Shown piece by piece: positions 42,867 to 52,037 of a stretch of 64,000 nt of DNA. The DNA lies in assembly GCA_946221035.1 (NCBI GenBank), contig CAMIME010000001.1, forward strand, positions 1 through 64,000, in the 5' to 3' direction. The notes beneath the pieces were generated by a model. The model worked only from the letters and a program-made list of their open reading frames with translations, did no database searches and had not been told where the DNA came from. The stretch is from an uncultured Campylobacter sp. Its GTDB lineage: Bacteria > Actinomycetota > Actinomycetes > Mycobacteriales > Mycobacteriaceae. Position numbers and translations under genes: made by a program. The number at the start of each line of letters is the position of its first letter. The stretch's first letter is position 1.

Positions 42867-43796
42867 ATGCGTCTCGTCTTCGCCGGAACCCCCGAACCAG
42901 CTGCGGTGGCATTGCAACGTCTCATCGACTCGGACCACGACGTCGTCGCCGTGCTCACCCGCCCCGACGCCCGCAAGGGCCGCGGGCGCACACTTCACCC
43001 CTCGCCCGTCAAAGCGCTGGCCCAAGAGCACGGCATCGAGGTGCTCACCCCCGAAAGCCTGAAGCGTGACGACGGCCTCCGGTCCCACCTCACCGACCTT
43101 GCCCCCGACGCAATCCCCGTCGTCGCCTACGGCAACCTCATCCCCGCTGACATGCTCGACATCCCCACACACGGGTGGGTCAACCTCCACTTCTCCCTCC
43201 TGCCCCAGTGGCGCGGTGCCGCGCCAGTGCAGGCGGCGATCCGCAATGGCGACACCACCACAGGCGCCACCACCTTCCGCATCGACGAGGGCCTTGATAC
43301 CGGGGAGGTGCTGGGCACTATCACAGATGACATCGCCCCGACGGACACCGCAGACGATGTGCTCACCCGCCTTGCCTACGCCGGCGCAGACCTTCTGGTG
43401 CACACGATGGACGGGTTGGAAGCAGGCACGCTCCAGCCTGCTGCGCAGCCGGCCGAGGGCACCTACGCTCCGAAGATCTCGACCGCCGATGCGCGCGTGA
43501 ACTGGGTAGACCCAGCCGCCGTGATCGACAGGACAGTCCGCGCCTACACACCGGGTCCCGGCGCATGGACCATGCTGGATGGGCAGCGGTACAAAATCGG
43601 CCCAGTCACTCCCACTGACACGGCAAATCTCGCGCCGGGACAGGCGGCGTTTGCGAAGAACGCCGTGCTCGTGGGCACAGGGGAGGGCGACGTCCAGCTC
43701 GGTTCGATCCAGGCTCCGGGCAAAAAGATGATGGCCGCGGCGGATTGGGCGCGAGGTCTGTCTGAGGATGTGCGAAAGGACGTGGTGTTCGAGTGA
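42867..43796 (+). CDS. fmt: Methionyl-tRNA formyltransferase
   Basis: 309 residues from ATG 42867, with GAAAGGA upstream. Formylates initiator Met-tRNA using 10-formyl-THF. RLVFAGTPEPAAVALQRLI at the start; the catalytic loop VNLHFSLLPQWRGAAPVQAAI; GATTFRIDEGLDTGEVL; and a C-terminal OB-type domain from about 205. Partner of def immediately upstream. Overlaps rsmB by 4 bp. Confidence 0.96.
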   Translation: MRLVFAGTPEPAAVALQRLIDSDHDVVAVLTRPDARKGRGRTLHPSPVKALAQEHGIEVLTPESLKRDDGLRSHLTDLAPDAIPVVAYGNLIPADMLDIPTHGWVNLHFSLLPQWRGAAPVQAAIRNGDTTTGATTFRIDEGLDTGEVLGTITDDIAPTDTADDVLTRLAYAGADLLVHTMDGLEAGTLQPAAQPAEGTYAPKISTADARVNWVDPAAVIDRTVRAYTPGPGAWTMLDGQRYKIGPVTPTDTANLAPGQAAFAKNAVLVGTGEGDVQLGSIQAPGKKMMAAADWARGLSEDVRKDVVFE

Positions 43797-45259
43797 GTGG
43801 CGGATTCCGATCCCGCTCCGCGGGCCGCAGGCAGGCGCAACCTGCTGGCAAGGAACAGAAAGCAGGCAAAGCTCCGGCGAAGAAGCCCCGCTACAGCGTG
43901 AAGGGGCGCCCGGCGAGTATTGGAGACCCTGCCCGCGAGGCGGCGTACGAAGTGATCCTGCGGGTGACGCGAGATGGCGCCTTTGCCAACCTCACCCTGC
44001 CGGGAGTGCTGAAGGACCGCCGCCTGGGCAGCCGCGACGCTGCCTTCGCCACCGAGCTGACCTACGGCACCCTGCGCACGCTGGGCGTCCTCGACGCCGT
44101 GATCGCGCAGTGTTCCTCACGCGAACTCGACCGCATCGCCCTCGAGGTCCTTGCGGCGTTGCGGTTGGGTACGTACCAGCTGCTGTATACGCGGGTGGAG
44201 GATCACGCTGCCGTCGATACGTCGGTGCGCCTGGTGCAGGCTGCCGGGCAGGAGCAGGCCAAGGGCTTTGCCAACGGCGTGCTGCGCTCGGTGAGCAGGA
44301 AGCCTGCGGAGGAGTGGTTCGAGGAACTTGAGCCGAGCGATGAGCTCGCTGCAGTGGCGTTTCGCACCGCGCACCCCGAGTGGATTGCGCGGTCGTTCCA
44401 CGCGGCACTCGGGGCGCGTTCCGGCGAGCTGGCCGAGGCGCTGCGGGCCGACTCCGAGCGCCCTGTGGTGCACTTGGTGGCCCGGCCGGGGGAGATGTCG
44501 GCCGAAGAGCTTGCGCTGACCACCGGTGGTGAGGAAGGGCGGTACTCGCCGTACGCGGTGTACCTGCCCGAAGGAGACCCGGGAAAGCTCGAGCCTGTGC
44601 GCGAGGGCCTTGCGGCGGTGCAGGACGAGGGATCGCAGCTCATCGCCCGCGCACTCACCGAAGTCCCCGTCGAAGGAGATCAAGGCCGCTGGCTTGACCT
44701 CTGTGCTGGCCCGGGCGGCAAGGCGGCGCTCATCGGGGCCATCGCGCGTATCGACGGCGCACGCGTCGACGCTGTCGAAGTCACCCCACACCGCGCCGAC
44801 CTCGTGGCCAAGACAGCCCGAGACCTGCCGGTGAAAGTGCACACCGCGGACGGGCGCGCCCCGGGGCTGGAACCGGGCTACGACCGCGTCCTCGTGGACG
44901 CCCCCTGCTCAGGCCTTGGCGCGCTGCGGCGCCGCCCGGAAGCGCGCTGGATGAAGTCCGAGGCGGACATCGACGACCTCACGAAGCTGCAGACGGAACT
45001 GCTGGCCTCCGCCGTCGAGCTTGCGCGCCCGGGTGGTGTCATCGTGTACTCCACGTGCTCGCCGGATGTGCGTGAGACGCGGGAGATCGTCGATAAGCAG
45101 CTTGCTCTCGGAGGCGTGGAGGAGCTTGATGCGCGCGCCTACGTGTGCGGCATGGCTGATGTCGGTGAGGGCCCGAGTGTGCAGATGTGGCCGCACCGCC
45201 ACGGCACGGACGCGATGTTCTTCGCTGTGCTGCGCAAGAGCGATAGGGTGAACCCATGA
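43793..45259 (+). CDS. rsmB: RsmB-type 16S rRNA m5C methyltransferase
   Basis: 488 residues from GTG 43793. A basic, disordered head (1-45) is followed by a NusB-like RNA-binding domain (about 45-180; AREAAYEVILRVTRDGAFANLTL) and a SAM-dependent methyltransferase domain. SAM site LDLCAGPGGKAALIGAIA; catalytic cysteines in VDAPCSGLGALRRRPEARW and YSTCSPDVRETREIV. Substrate in E. coli is C967 of 16S rRNA; assigned here by family. Overlaps rpe by 4 bp. Confidence 0.94.
   Translation: MSGGFRSRSAGRRQAQPAGKEQKAGKAPAKKPRYSVKGRPASIGDPAREAAYEVILRVTRDGAFANLTLPGVLKDRRLGSRDAAFATELTYGTLRTLGVLDAVIAQCSSRELDRIALEVLAALRLGTYQLLYTRVEDHAAVDTSVRLVQAAGQEQAKGFANGVLRSVSRKPAEEWFEELEPSDELAAVAFRTAHPEWIARSFHAALGARSGELAEALRADSERPVVHLVARPGEMSAEELALTTGGEEGRYSPYAVYLPEGDPGKLEPVREGLAAVQDEGSQLIARALTEVPVEGDQGRWLDLCAGPGGKAALIGAIARIDGARVDAVEVTPHRADLVAKTARDLPVKVHTADGRAPGLEPGYDRVLVDAPCSGLGALRRRPEARWMKSEADIDDLTKLQTELLASAVELARPGGVIVYSTCSPDVRETREIVDKQLALGGVEELDARAYVCGMADVGEGPSVQMWPHRHGTDAMFFAVLRKSDRVNP
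45244..45249 (+). promoter_or_regulatory. Candidate -10 (TAGGGT) before rpe
   Basis: Ends 6 nt before ATG 45256 and lies inside the rsmB end. rpe also overlaps rsmB, so coupling from the upstream message is the alternative. Confidence 0.3.
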
Positions 45260-45915
45260 TTTACATCGCCCCTTCAATTTTGGCCGCAGATTACTCCGCA
45301 TTGGGCGAGGACGTGCGCAAGGTGGCGAACGCCGACCTGATCCACGTCGACATTATGGACGGGCATTTCGTGCCCAATTTGTCCTTCGGGCCGGATGTGA
45401 CCAAAGCCGTCGACGGTGTCACAGACCAGTTCTTGGACATGCACCTGATGATCGAGGAGCCGCAGCGCTGGTTTGACACCTACGCGCAGGCGGGCGGGGA
45501 CCGAATGGTGTTCCACGTGGAGGCGGTGAGCGACCACATCGCGGCCGCGAAACAGTGCCGTGAGCTGGGCGTGCAGTCCGGTTTTGCGGTGAAGCCCGGC
45601 ACCGCGATCGAGCCGTACTTGGGCGACCTCGAGCACTTCGACGAGGTCATGGTGATGAGCGTGGAACCGGGTTTCGGCGGGCAGAAGTTCATGCCGGAGG
45701 TGCTGTCGAAGGTCATGGCGCTGCGCGACGCCATTCGTGAGCAGGGGTTGGACACGATCATCGGTATCGACGGCGGGATCGGCAATGCCACAATCGCCGA
45801 GGCTGCGGCGGCCGGGGTGGACTCGTTCGTCGCAGGCTCTGCGGTGTTCGGCGCGGACGACCCGGCGCAGGCGGTGGAGCGGTTGCGCGAGCTCGCCCGC
45901 GAAGCACGCCAGTGA
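45256..45915 (+). CDS. rpe: Ribulose-phosphate 3-epimerase
   Basis: 219 residues. Interconverts ribulose-5-P and xylulose-5-P. TIM barrel with metal ligands in SILAADYS, IHVDIMDGHFVPNLSFGPD, MHLMIEEP and GIDGGI; the phosphate loop is VMSVEPGFGGQKF. It supplies ribulose-5-P, the RibB substrate, which explains its place at the head of the riboflavin genes. Confidence 0.96.
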   Translation: MIYIAPSILAADYSALGEDVRKVANADLIHVDIMDGHFVPNLSFGPDVTKAVDGVTDQFLDMHLMIEEPQRWFDTYAQAGGDRMVFHVEAVSDHIAAAKQCRELGVQSGFAVKPGTAIEPYLGDLEHFDEVMVMSVEPGFGGQKFMPEVLSKVMALRDAIREQGLDTIIGIDGGIGNATIAEAAAAGVDSFVAGSAVFGADDPAQAVERLRELAREARQ

Positions 45916-46922
45916 CGCCCGAGGAACTCGCGCTCAGCGGCGCGGTAGCCGCCGCCTTCGAAGCTGGCGAAGCGGTGCGCGGCACGACGTCGCCGAATCC
46001 TCCGGTGGGCTGTTCGCTTGTCGACGCCTCCGGCGAGCTCATCGCCACCGGCGTCACATCACCCGTCGGCGGGCCCCACGCGGAGATCAACGCGCTGCAC
46101 GCAGCTGGGGAGCGGGCCCGTGGCGCCACCGCCGTGGTGACATTGGAACCGTGCAACCACACGGGGCGCACCGGGCCGTGTTCGCACGCGCTGGTGGAGG
46201 CGGGGGTCGCGCGCGTGGTGTACTTCACCGCGGATCCCTTCGCTCCCGCCGCGGGTGGCGCGGAATACCTGCGCGCACACGGTGTGGAGGTGGACTTCCA
46301 ACCCGTGCGGGTGGCGGCGCTGCAACCATGGCTGCGCTCCGTGCGCCACGGACGACCTAGCGTGACCCTGAAATTCGCCACCACGCTGGACGGCTTCACC
46401 GCCGCTGCCGACGGAACGAGCCAGTGGATCACCGGTTCGGAGGCCCGCGAGCTGGTGCACGAGGACCGCGCGAAGCTCGACGCCATCATCGTGGGTACCG
46501 GCACGGCGATCGCCGACAACCCGTCGCTCACGGCGCGCTACCCGGACGGCTCGCTGCGGGAGCACCAGCCGCGGCGGGTGGTCGTCGGCAAGCGGCAAGT
46601 GCCCGCGGGGAACTTGACTGCGCTGGGCTTCGAGCAGTACGCCACGCCCCAGGAGGCGCTGGACGCGCTGTGGGAGACCGGGGCCCGCGACGTGCTGGTC
46701 GAAGGCGGGGCGGCGCTGGCGGCGAGCTTCCTCGAGCTCGATGTCGTCGACGCGGTGCAGGCCTACATCGCCCCGGCGCTGCTCGGCGCGGGCCGAGGTG
46801 TGCTTGACCGCGCACTCGCCACCACCATCGCTGACGCCCGCCGCTTCCACACCACCTTTGTGCGGCGCGTGGGCGAGGACGTGTTCATAGAAATGGAGAG
46901 GGATGTTTACGGGTCTGATTGA
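45912..46922 (+). CDS. ribD: Bifunctional riboflavin deaminase/reductase
   Basis: 336 residues from GTG 45912, overlapping rpe by 4 bp. The N-terminal deaminase (1-145) has zinc ligands in GGPHAEINALHAAG (HAE) and VTLEPCNHTGRTGPCSHALV (PCxH...PC). The C-terminal reductase (about 150-330) has VTLKFATTLDGFTA, IVGTGTAIADNPSLTAR, VLVEGGAALAASFL. Carries out steps 2 and 3 of riboflavin synthesis. The 3' end overlaps ribE by 20 bp. Confidence 0.95.
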   Translation: MTPEELALSGAVAAAFEAGEAVRGTTSPNPPVGCSLVDASGELIATGVTSPVGGPHAEINALHAAGERARGATAVVTLEPCNHTGRTGPCSHALVEAGVARVVYFTADPFAPAAGGAEYLRAHGVEVDFQPVRVAALQPWLRSVRHGRPSVTLKFATTLDGFTAAADGTSQWITGSEARELVHEDRAKLDAIIVGTGTAIADNPSLTARYPDGSLREHQPRRVVVGKRQVPAGNLTALGFEQYATPQEALDALWETGARDVLVEGGAALAASFLELDVVDAVQAYIAPALLGAGRGVLDRALATTIADARRFHTTFVRRVGEDVFIEMERDVYGSD

Positions 46923-47505
46923 GGAAATCGGCGTGGTGGAGGAGCTGACCCAGCTCGAGGATGCGGTCCGCATCGCCGTCCGCGCACCGAAAGTCACCTC
47001 GGATGCGGCGCCCGGCGATTCGATCGCGGTAGACGGGGTGTGCCTCACCGTGGTGGACAACGCGGGTGGCGTGTTTACCGCGGACGTGATGCGCGAGACA
47101 CTGGATCGCTCGCGGCTGGGCTCGTATGAGCCGGGGACGCGGGTGAACCTTGAGCGGGCCCTCGCTGCGGGCCAGAGGATGGGCGGCCACATCGTGCAAG
47201 GCCACGTGGACGCGGTGGCGACGCTGCTGTCGCGCGAGGTGGCGGAACATTGGGAAGTCCTCCGCTTCAGCTTGCCGGAGCACCTGGGCCGGTACGTGGT
47301 GGAGAAGGGCTCGATCGCGGTGAACGGTACGTCGCTCACGGTGTCAGCCGTTAGCGCGCTGGGTGCGGCCGACGGGTGGTTCGAGGTTTCGCTTATCCCC
47401 ACGACGCTTGCAGCGACGACCGCTGGCGAGCTGGCCGTCGGGGAGCACGTGAACTTGGAAGTGGACGTCGTGGCCAAGTACGTCGAGCGGATGGTGCGGG
47501 GTTAA
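46903..47505 (+). CDS. ribE: Riboflavin synthase alpha chain
   Basis: 200 residues, beginning MFTGLIEEIGVVEEL as in the family. Two lumazine-binding repeats: VAVDGVCLTVVDN in the first half and IAVNGTSLTVSAV in the second, the expected internal duplication. Condenses two lumazines to riboflavin. A 20-bp overlap with ribD puts its ribosome binding site inside ribD. The stop TAA forms the first half of TAAGGT before ribBA. Confidence 0.95.
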   Translation: MFTGLIEEIGVVEELTQLEDAVRIAVRAPKVTSDAAPGDSIAVDGVCLTVVDNAGGVFTADVMRETLDRSRLGSYEPGTRVNLERALAAGQRMGGHIVQGHVDAVATLLSREVAEHWEVLRFSLPEHLGRYVVEKGSIAVNGTSLTVSAVSALGAADGWFEVSLIPTTLAATTAGELAVGEHVNLEVDVVAKYVERMVRG

Positions 47506-47508
47506 GGT
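47503..47508 (+). promoter_or_regulatory. Candidate -10 (TAAGGT) for ribBA
   Basis: Begins with the ribE stop and ends 8 nt before ATG 47517, so a leaderless ribBA-ribH message is possible. AAGG could instead act as a Shine-Dalgarno in a longer mRNA. Confidence 0.35.
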
Positions 47509-47516
47509 ATGGGGCT

Positions 47517-48839
47517 ATGACTGGCCCCGCGGAACATATGGACGAAGACGACCTCGAAGTAGGTCCCGACTCTGGTCTGGATTCCGTGGAAGAGGCGATC
47601 GCCGCGATTGCTGCCGGGGGCGCGGTGGTCGTGGTGGACGACGAATCCCGGGAGAACGAGGGCGACCTGATTTTCGCGGCAGAGTGCGCCACCCCGGAAC
47701 TCGTCGCGTTCATGGTGCGCTACAGCTCCGGCTACATCTGCGTGTCTATGGATGACGCGCGGGCCACCGCGCTTGATTTGCCGCCGATGGTGGTGCAAAA
47801 CCAGGACCTCCACGGCACTGCCTACGCCGTCACCGTTGACGCAGCCACAGGTACGACCGGCATCTCGGCGGCCTCGCGGGCCGCGACGATTGCGCTGCTG
47901 GCCGACGACGACGCCACCAGCCGGGACTTCACGCGGCCGGGGCACGTGGTGCCGCTGCGTGCACGGGCCGGTGGAGTACTCGCCCGGCCGGGCCACACAG
48001 AGGCGGCGGTCGATTTGGCCCGGTTGGCCGGCAAGCGGCCCGTCGGCACGCTGTGCGAAATCGTGTCGGAGGATGATCCGACCGACATGGCGCGTTTCGG
48101 CGAGCTGCGGCGCTTCGCCGACGCCCACGGGTTGCCCATGATCTCCATCGAGCAGCTCATCGAGCACCGCCGCCGCAACGAACGCCATGTCGAGCGCGTC
48201 GCGGAAACGCGGCTGCCCACCGAGTTCGGCGAGTTCACCGCGTTGGGGTACCGCAGCTCGGTGGACGGGGGCGAGCACCTGGCGCTGATCTGCGGAGACA
48301 TCGAGCAGTTGCGAGGCGCCGAGGATGTTCTCGTGCGTGTGCACTCCGAGTGCCTCACCGGCGACGTCTTCGCCTCGCTGAGGTGCGATTGCGGCCCGCA
48401 GCTTCAGGAGTCGCTGCGCCGCGTGCAACAGGAGGGCCACGGGGTAGTGATCTACCTGCGTGGGCAGGAGGGGCGCGGCGTCGGGTTGGCCGCGAAGCTG
48501 CGGGCCTATCACCTGCAGGACCAGGGATTCGATACCGTGGACGCCAACGTGGAGCAGGGGCTTCCCGTGGACGCGCGCGAGTACTCGGTGGCGGGACAGA
48601 TCCTGGCGGACCTCGGGATTGGGTCGGTGGACCTGCTCACCAACAACCCGTCGAAGTCCGACGCGCTGCGCGGGTACGGTCCGCGCGTCGCGACCAGCAG
48701 TAGGATCGAAATCACCCCAAACTGCGACAACGTCAACTACCTGCGCACAAAGCGCGACAGGATGGGGCACGACTTGCCGTCGCTAAGCGGATGGCTGGCG
48801 TCACACCCGGCGGAACCGAGCCGCGGTGAAGCCCAATAA
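47517..48839 (+). CDS. ribBA: Bifunctional DHBP synthase / GTP cyclohydrolase II
   Basis: 440 residues from ATG 47517; ATG 47538 is the alternative. The RibB part (about 20-225) has VVVVDDESRENEGDLIFAAE, GYICVSMDDARATALDLPPM, RPGHVVPLRARAGGVLARPGHTEAAVDL. The RibA part (about 230-440) has zinc cysteines in SECLTGDVFASLRCDCGPQLQ and the catalytic IYLRGQEGRGVGLAAKL, then NNPSKSDALRGYG. Makes both precursors of lumazine, from ribulose-5-P and GTP. No FMN riboswitch is seen upstream. Confidence 0.96.
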   Translation: MTGPAEHMDEDDLEVGPDSGLDSVEEAIAAIAAGGAVVVVDDESRENEGDLIFAAECATPELVAFMVRYSSGYICVSMDDARATALDLPPMVVQNQDLHGTAYAVTVDAATGTTGISAASRAATIALLADDDATSRDFTRPGHVVPLRARAGGVLARPGHTEAAVDLARLAGKRPVGTLCEIVSEDDPTDMARFGELRRFADAHGLPMISIEQLIEHRRRNERHVERVAETRLPTEFGEFTALGYRSSVDGGEHLALICGDIEQLRGAEDVLVRVHSECLTGDVFASLRCDCGPQLQESLRRVQQEGHGVVIYLRGQEGRGVGLAAKLRAYHLQDQGFDTVDANVEQGLPVDAREYSVAGQILADLGIGSVDLLTNNPSKSDALRGYGPRVATSSRIEITPNCDNVNYLRTKRDRMGHDLPSLSGWLASHPAEPSRGEAQ

Positions 48840-48868
48840 CGAACCGAACCAATAAGGAGCCGAACGAA

Positions 48869-49363
48869 GTGGCCTCTACCGGAGTCCCCGAAGAATACGA
48901 CATACACCCATCCGCAGTTGAGGGGATGACCCTCGCAGTGGTCTCCACCAGGTGGAACAGCAAGATCGTCGACCAATTGCGGGAGCGGGCGCTGGAGGAA
49001 GCGCGCCGGCTCGGGGTCAAAGCGGACGAGTACCAGGTCGACGGCGCACTGGAGCTTCCCGTGGTGGTGCAGGCGGCCGCGAAGCGTTATGACGCTGTGG
49101 TGGCCCTCGGTTGCGTGATTCGCGGCGAGACTGCCCACTTCACCTACGTTTGTCAGTCGGTGACAGAGGGTTTGACTCGCATCGCGCTGGACGAGGAAAT
49201 CCCTGTGGGCAATGGGGTGCTCACCGTGGACGACGAGGATCAGGCCTACGAACGCTCCGGCGGCGAGGACGCCAAGGAGGACAAGGGGTTCGAGGCGGTG
49301 CGCGCCGCCCTCGGTGCGGCTGTCGAGCTACGGCGAGTTCGTGCTCTGCCAGCTAGGCGCTAA
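48869..49363 (+). CDS. ribH: 6,7-Dimethyl-8-ribityllumazine synthase
   Basis: 164 residues from GTG 48869 with AAGGAG at about 48854-48859. LAVVSTRWNSKIVDQL, the substrate strand VDGALELPVVVQAAAKR, and GCVIRGETAHFTYVCQSVTEGL with the catalytic His. The C-terminus is slightly longer than usual (ELRRVRALPARR). Forms icosahedral or decameric cages in other species. Last rib gene. Confidence 0.95.
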   Translation: MASTGVPEEYDIHPSAVEGMTLAVVSTRWNSKIVDQLRERALEEARRLGVKADEYQVDGALELPVVVQAAAKRYDAVVALGCVIRGETAHFTYVCQSVTEGLTRIALDEEIPVGNGVLTVDDEDQAYERSGGEDAKEDKGFEAVRAALGAAVELRRVRALPARR

Positions 49364-49366
49364 AGT
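49361..49366 (+). promoter_or_regulatory. Candidate -10 (TAAAGT) for the PH-domain gene
   Basis: Begins with the ribH stop. A start near 49374 leaves a short leader with AAGGAG at 49378-49383. Confidence 0.3.
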
Positions 49367-49390
49367 GACCCGTTGGAAAGGAGTAATCCA

Positions 49391-49903
49391 GTGACTTCAC
49401 AGCGGGAGCAAGAGGTTGCTTACCTCAACGCCCTCGACCCCCATGCGGTGACCACCACCAAGCCCTGGGAGCTCGAGATCTCCTCCAAATTCCTCCGCAA
49501 CGTTGCCATCGTGTGGGTGATTGTGGTCATGGCTGTGCACTTCTTCATGGCGTGGGCCGTTGATGCGCAGTATTCCGGCGTCACCATCACGGGGCTGGAC
49601 AAATTCGCCTTCGTCGGTGTCGGGATCATCATTTCTGCCCTGTCCTGGATTGCATTGACCCGCCCCCGCGTTCGCGCCAACGCAGACGGGGTGCAGGTGG
49701 CCAACATCATTGGCACACGCTTCTACCCGTGGACGGTCATTTACGGGCTCAGCTTCCCCCGCGGATCCCGCATGGCGCGCCTTGAGCTGCCGGAGTTCGA
49801 GTACGTCACGCTCTGGGCCATCCAATCGGGCGACAAGGAGCGGGCGATCCGCGCCGTCGAGCAGTTCCGGGAGCTCGAAGCCCAGTACATGCCGCAGGAT
49901 TAA
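49391..49903 (+). CDS. PH-domain membrane protein of the rib-uvrC junction
   Basis: 170 residues from GTG 49391, eight bases after AAGGAG. A soluble head of 35 residues, then two transmembrane helices (NVAIVWVIVVMAVHFFMAWAV and FAFVGVGIIISALSWIAL) and a bacterial PH-type domain: RPRVRANADGVQVANIIGTRFYPWTVIYGLSFPRGSRMARLELPEFEYVTLWAIQSGD. Mycobacteria and corynebacteria carry a similar protein at this site. Function unknown; a Trp-rich (W-x-x-I) strand is the family hallmark. Confidence 0.75.
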   Translation: MTSQREQEVAYLNALDPHAVTTTKPWELEISSKFLRNVAIVWVIVVMAVHFFMAWAVDAQYSGVTITGLDKFAFVGVGIIISALSWIALTRPRVRANADGVQVANIIGTRFYPWTVIYGLSFPRGSRMARLELPEFEYVTLWAIQSGDKERAIRAVEQFRELEAQYMPQD

Positions 49904-49906
49904 CCG

Positions 49907-51982
49907 TTGGCAGATCCGCAGACGTACCGCCCGGCACCGGGCACCATCCCGACCGACCCAGGCGTATACAAGTTCCGGGACCGCGATGGTCGGGTCATTT
50001 ATGTGGGTAAGGCGAAGAACTTGCGAGCCCGGCTCAACAACTACTTCCAGCCGCCCAACGCGCTCCACCCGCGCACCCGGCAAATGGTCTATACCGGCGC
50101 TTCGGTGGAATGGACGGTGGTCGCGTCCGAGGTTGAGGCGCTGCAGCTGGAGTACACGTGGATCAAGCGGTTCGACCCGTGGTTCAACGTCATGTACCGC
50201 GACGACAAAACCTACCCCATGCTGGCGGTCAGCGTGCGGGAACGCTACCCGCGGGCGTTTTTCTACCGCGGCCCGAAGCGCAAGGGAGTGCGCTATTTCG
50301 GCCCTTACTCACATGCCTGGGCGGTGCGAGAAACCCTCGATCTGCTCACCCGGGTGTTTCCCATCCGTACCTGCTCCAATGGGGTATTCAACCGGCACGA
50401 GCAGCTGGGACGCCCCTGCCTGCTCGGCTACATCGACAAATGCGCCGCCCCCTGCGTGGGAAGGGTAAGCGAGGGGGAGTACGACGAGATCGTCCAGGGC
50501 TTCCTCGGGTTCATGGCGGGGCGCACCGATGGGCTCGTCCGCGGGATCACGTCACAAATGGAGCAGGCCGCGGAGAACTTAGAGTTTGAGAAAGCAGCGC
50601 GGCTTCGCGACGACCTCGGTGCCGTCAACAAGGTCATGGAACGCCAGACCGTGGTCCTTTCCCAGGACACGGACGCCGATGTCATCGCTTTCGATACCGA
50701 CGAACTTGAGGCCGCGGTGCAGATCTTCAACGTGCGCGACGGCCGCATTCGTGCCCAGCGCGGCTGGGTGGTGGAGAAAACCGGTGATGAGCCGGGTGCG
50801 AACGAGCGCCTCGAAGAGGGCCAGGTGGACCCCACGCTTCCCACCCTGATGCAAAACTTCCTGGTCCAGTACTACTCGGACGCCGTTGAGCGGGTGCGCC
50901 AAGAGGAAGAAGAAGATCGGCGGATTGAGGAGCAGAAGGTGCGCCGCCGCGGGGTCGACCAAGAATCGCGGGCGGCCGTGAAACCCGCCATGCCGGTGCC
51001 GCGAGAGATCCTCGTGGACACGTTGCCGGAGGAACTTCCGGAGGTCACGGCGTTGCTCGAAGAGATGCGGGGCGGCCCAGTGGACATCCGCGTGCCGCAG
51101 CGCGGGGACAAGCGGGCGTTGATGGAGACGGTGCACAAGAATGCGGCCGAGGCGTTGCACCAGCACAAGCTGCGCCGTGTCGGCGACCTCACCGCGCGTT
51201 CGCAGGCACTGCAAGATATCCAGGATGCGCTCGGTATGGACGAAGCTCCGCTGCGGATCGAGTGCACGGACATCTCACACATCCAGGGCACCGACGTGGT
51301 GGCGTCGTTAGTCGTGTTCGAAGACGGTCTGCCGAAGAAGAACGATTACCGTCGTTACCGCATCAAAGAGGCTGCCGGCGACGGTCACTCGAACGACGTC
51401 GGGTCGATCGCCGAGGTGACTCGCCGCAGGTTTAAGCGCTACAACGAGGACAAGCTGGCCAACCCTGACGAAGTCGCGGAGGAGCAAACCTTCTCGGACG
51501 AGCGCGATGACGCCGATGAGACCGCGGGTGGCGTGCCGAAGCGGTTCGCGTACCCGCCGCAGCTGTTCATCGTTGACGGTGGCAAGCCTCAGGTCACCGC
51601 CGCCCAAGAGGTGTTCGACGAGCTCGGGATCGTCGATGTGCAGCTCATCGGCTTGGCCAAACGCCTGGAGGAGGTGTGGGTGCCGGACGATGATGAGCCG
51701 GTGATCTTGCCCCGCAATTCCGAAGGGATGTATCTGCTGCAGCAGGTGCGCGACGAGGCCCACCGTTTCGCCATCACTTACCACCGCCAGCAGCGGTCAA
51801 AGCGCATGCGCGCCTCCGAGCTTGACGCGGTGCCGGGCCTGGGTCCGTCTCGCCGGACGGATCTTGTGAAGCACTTCGGCTCCGTGCGCAAGGTCAAGGA
51901 GGCATCGGTGGAGGAGATCCAGCAGGTGAAGGGAATTGGGCCGAAGCTCGCGGAAACGATCTACGCTCACCTGCACCAGTAG
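49907..51982 (+). CDS. uvrC: Excinuclease ABC subunit C
   Basis: 691 residues from TTG 49907, just after the previous stop. Dual-incision nuclease of nucleotide excision repair. GIY-YIG domain (GVYKFRDRDGRVIYVGKAKNLRARLNNYF) at the start; Cys cluster in PIRTCSNG...RPCLLGYIDKCAAPCVGRVS; UVR motif in EQAAENLEFEKAARLRDDLGAV; RNase H-like endonuclease with RIECTDISHIQGTDVVASLVVFEDGLP and FIVDGGKPQVTAA; tandem helix-hairpin-helix at the end. A Glu/Arg-rich insertion of about 25 residues near 325-350 and an acidic one near 510-540 lengthen it. Confidence 0.96.
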   Translation: MADPQTYRPAPGTIPTDPGVYKFRDRDGRVIYVGKAKNLRARLNNYFQPPNALHPRTRQMVYTGASVEWTVVASEVEALQLEYTWIKRFDPWFNVMYRDDKTYPMLAVSVRERYPRAFFYRGPKRKGVRYFGPYSHAWAVRETLDLLTRVFPIRTCSNGVFNRHEQLGRPCLLGYIDKCAAPCVGRVSEGEYDEIVQGFLGFMAGRTDGLVRGITSQMEQAAENLEFEKAARLRDDLGAVNKVMERQTVVLSQDTDADVIAFDTDELEAAVQIFNVRDGRIRAQRGWVVEKTGDEPGANERLEEGQVDPTLPTLMQNFLVQYYSDAVERVRQEEEEDRRIEEQKVRRRGVDQESRAAVKPAMPVPREILVDTLPEELPEVTALLEEMRGGPVDIRVPQRGDKRALMETVHKNAAEALHQHKLRRVGDLTARSQALQDIQDALGMDEAPLRIECTDISHIQGTDVVASLVVFEDGLPKKNDYRRYRIKEAAGDGHSNDVGSIAEVTRRRFKRYNEDKLANPDEVAEEQTFSDERDDADETAGGVPKRFAYPPQLFIVDGGKPQVTAAQEVFDELGIVDVQLIGLAKRLEEVWVPDDDEPVILPRNSEGMYLLQQVRDEAHRFAITYHRQQRSKRMRASELDAVPGLGPSRRTDLVKHFGSVRKVKEASVEEIQQVKGIGPKLAETIYAHLHQ

Positions 51983-52024
51983 GGGCATTTCGCGTATCGA
52001 CGAACTCCGTAGCCACCCGTTGGC

Positions 52025-52030
52025 TACCAT
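52025..52030 (+). promoter_or_regulatory. Candidate -10 (TACCAT) for leaderless rapZ
   Basis: Ends 7 nt before ATG 52038; the intervening GTGCGTC has no Shine-Dalgarno. Confidence 0.45.
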
Positions 52031-52037
52031 GTGCGTC

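Noticed and set aside
47400..47517. FMN riboswitch before ribBA
   Set aside because: The region is the coding end of ribE, and the conserved RFN element sequences are not present.
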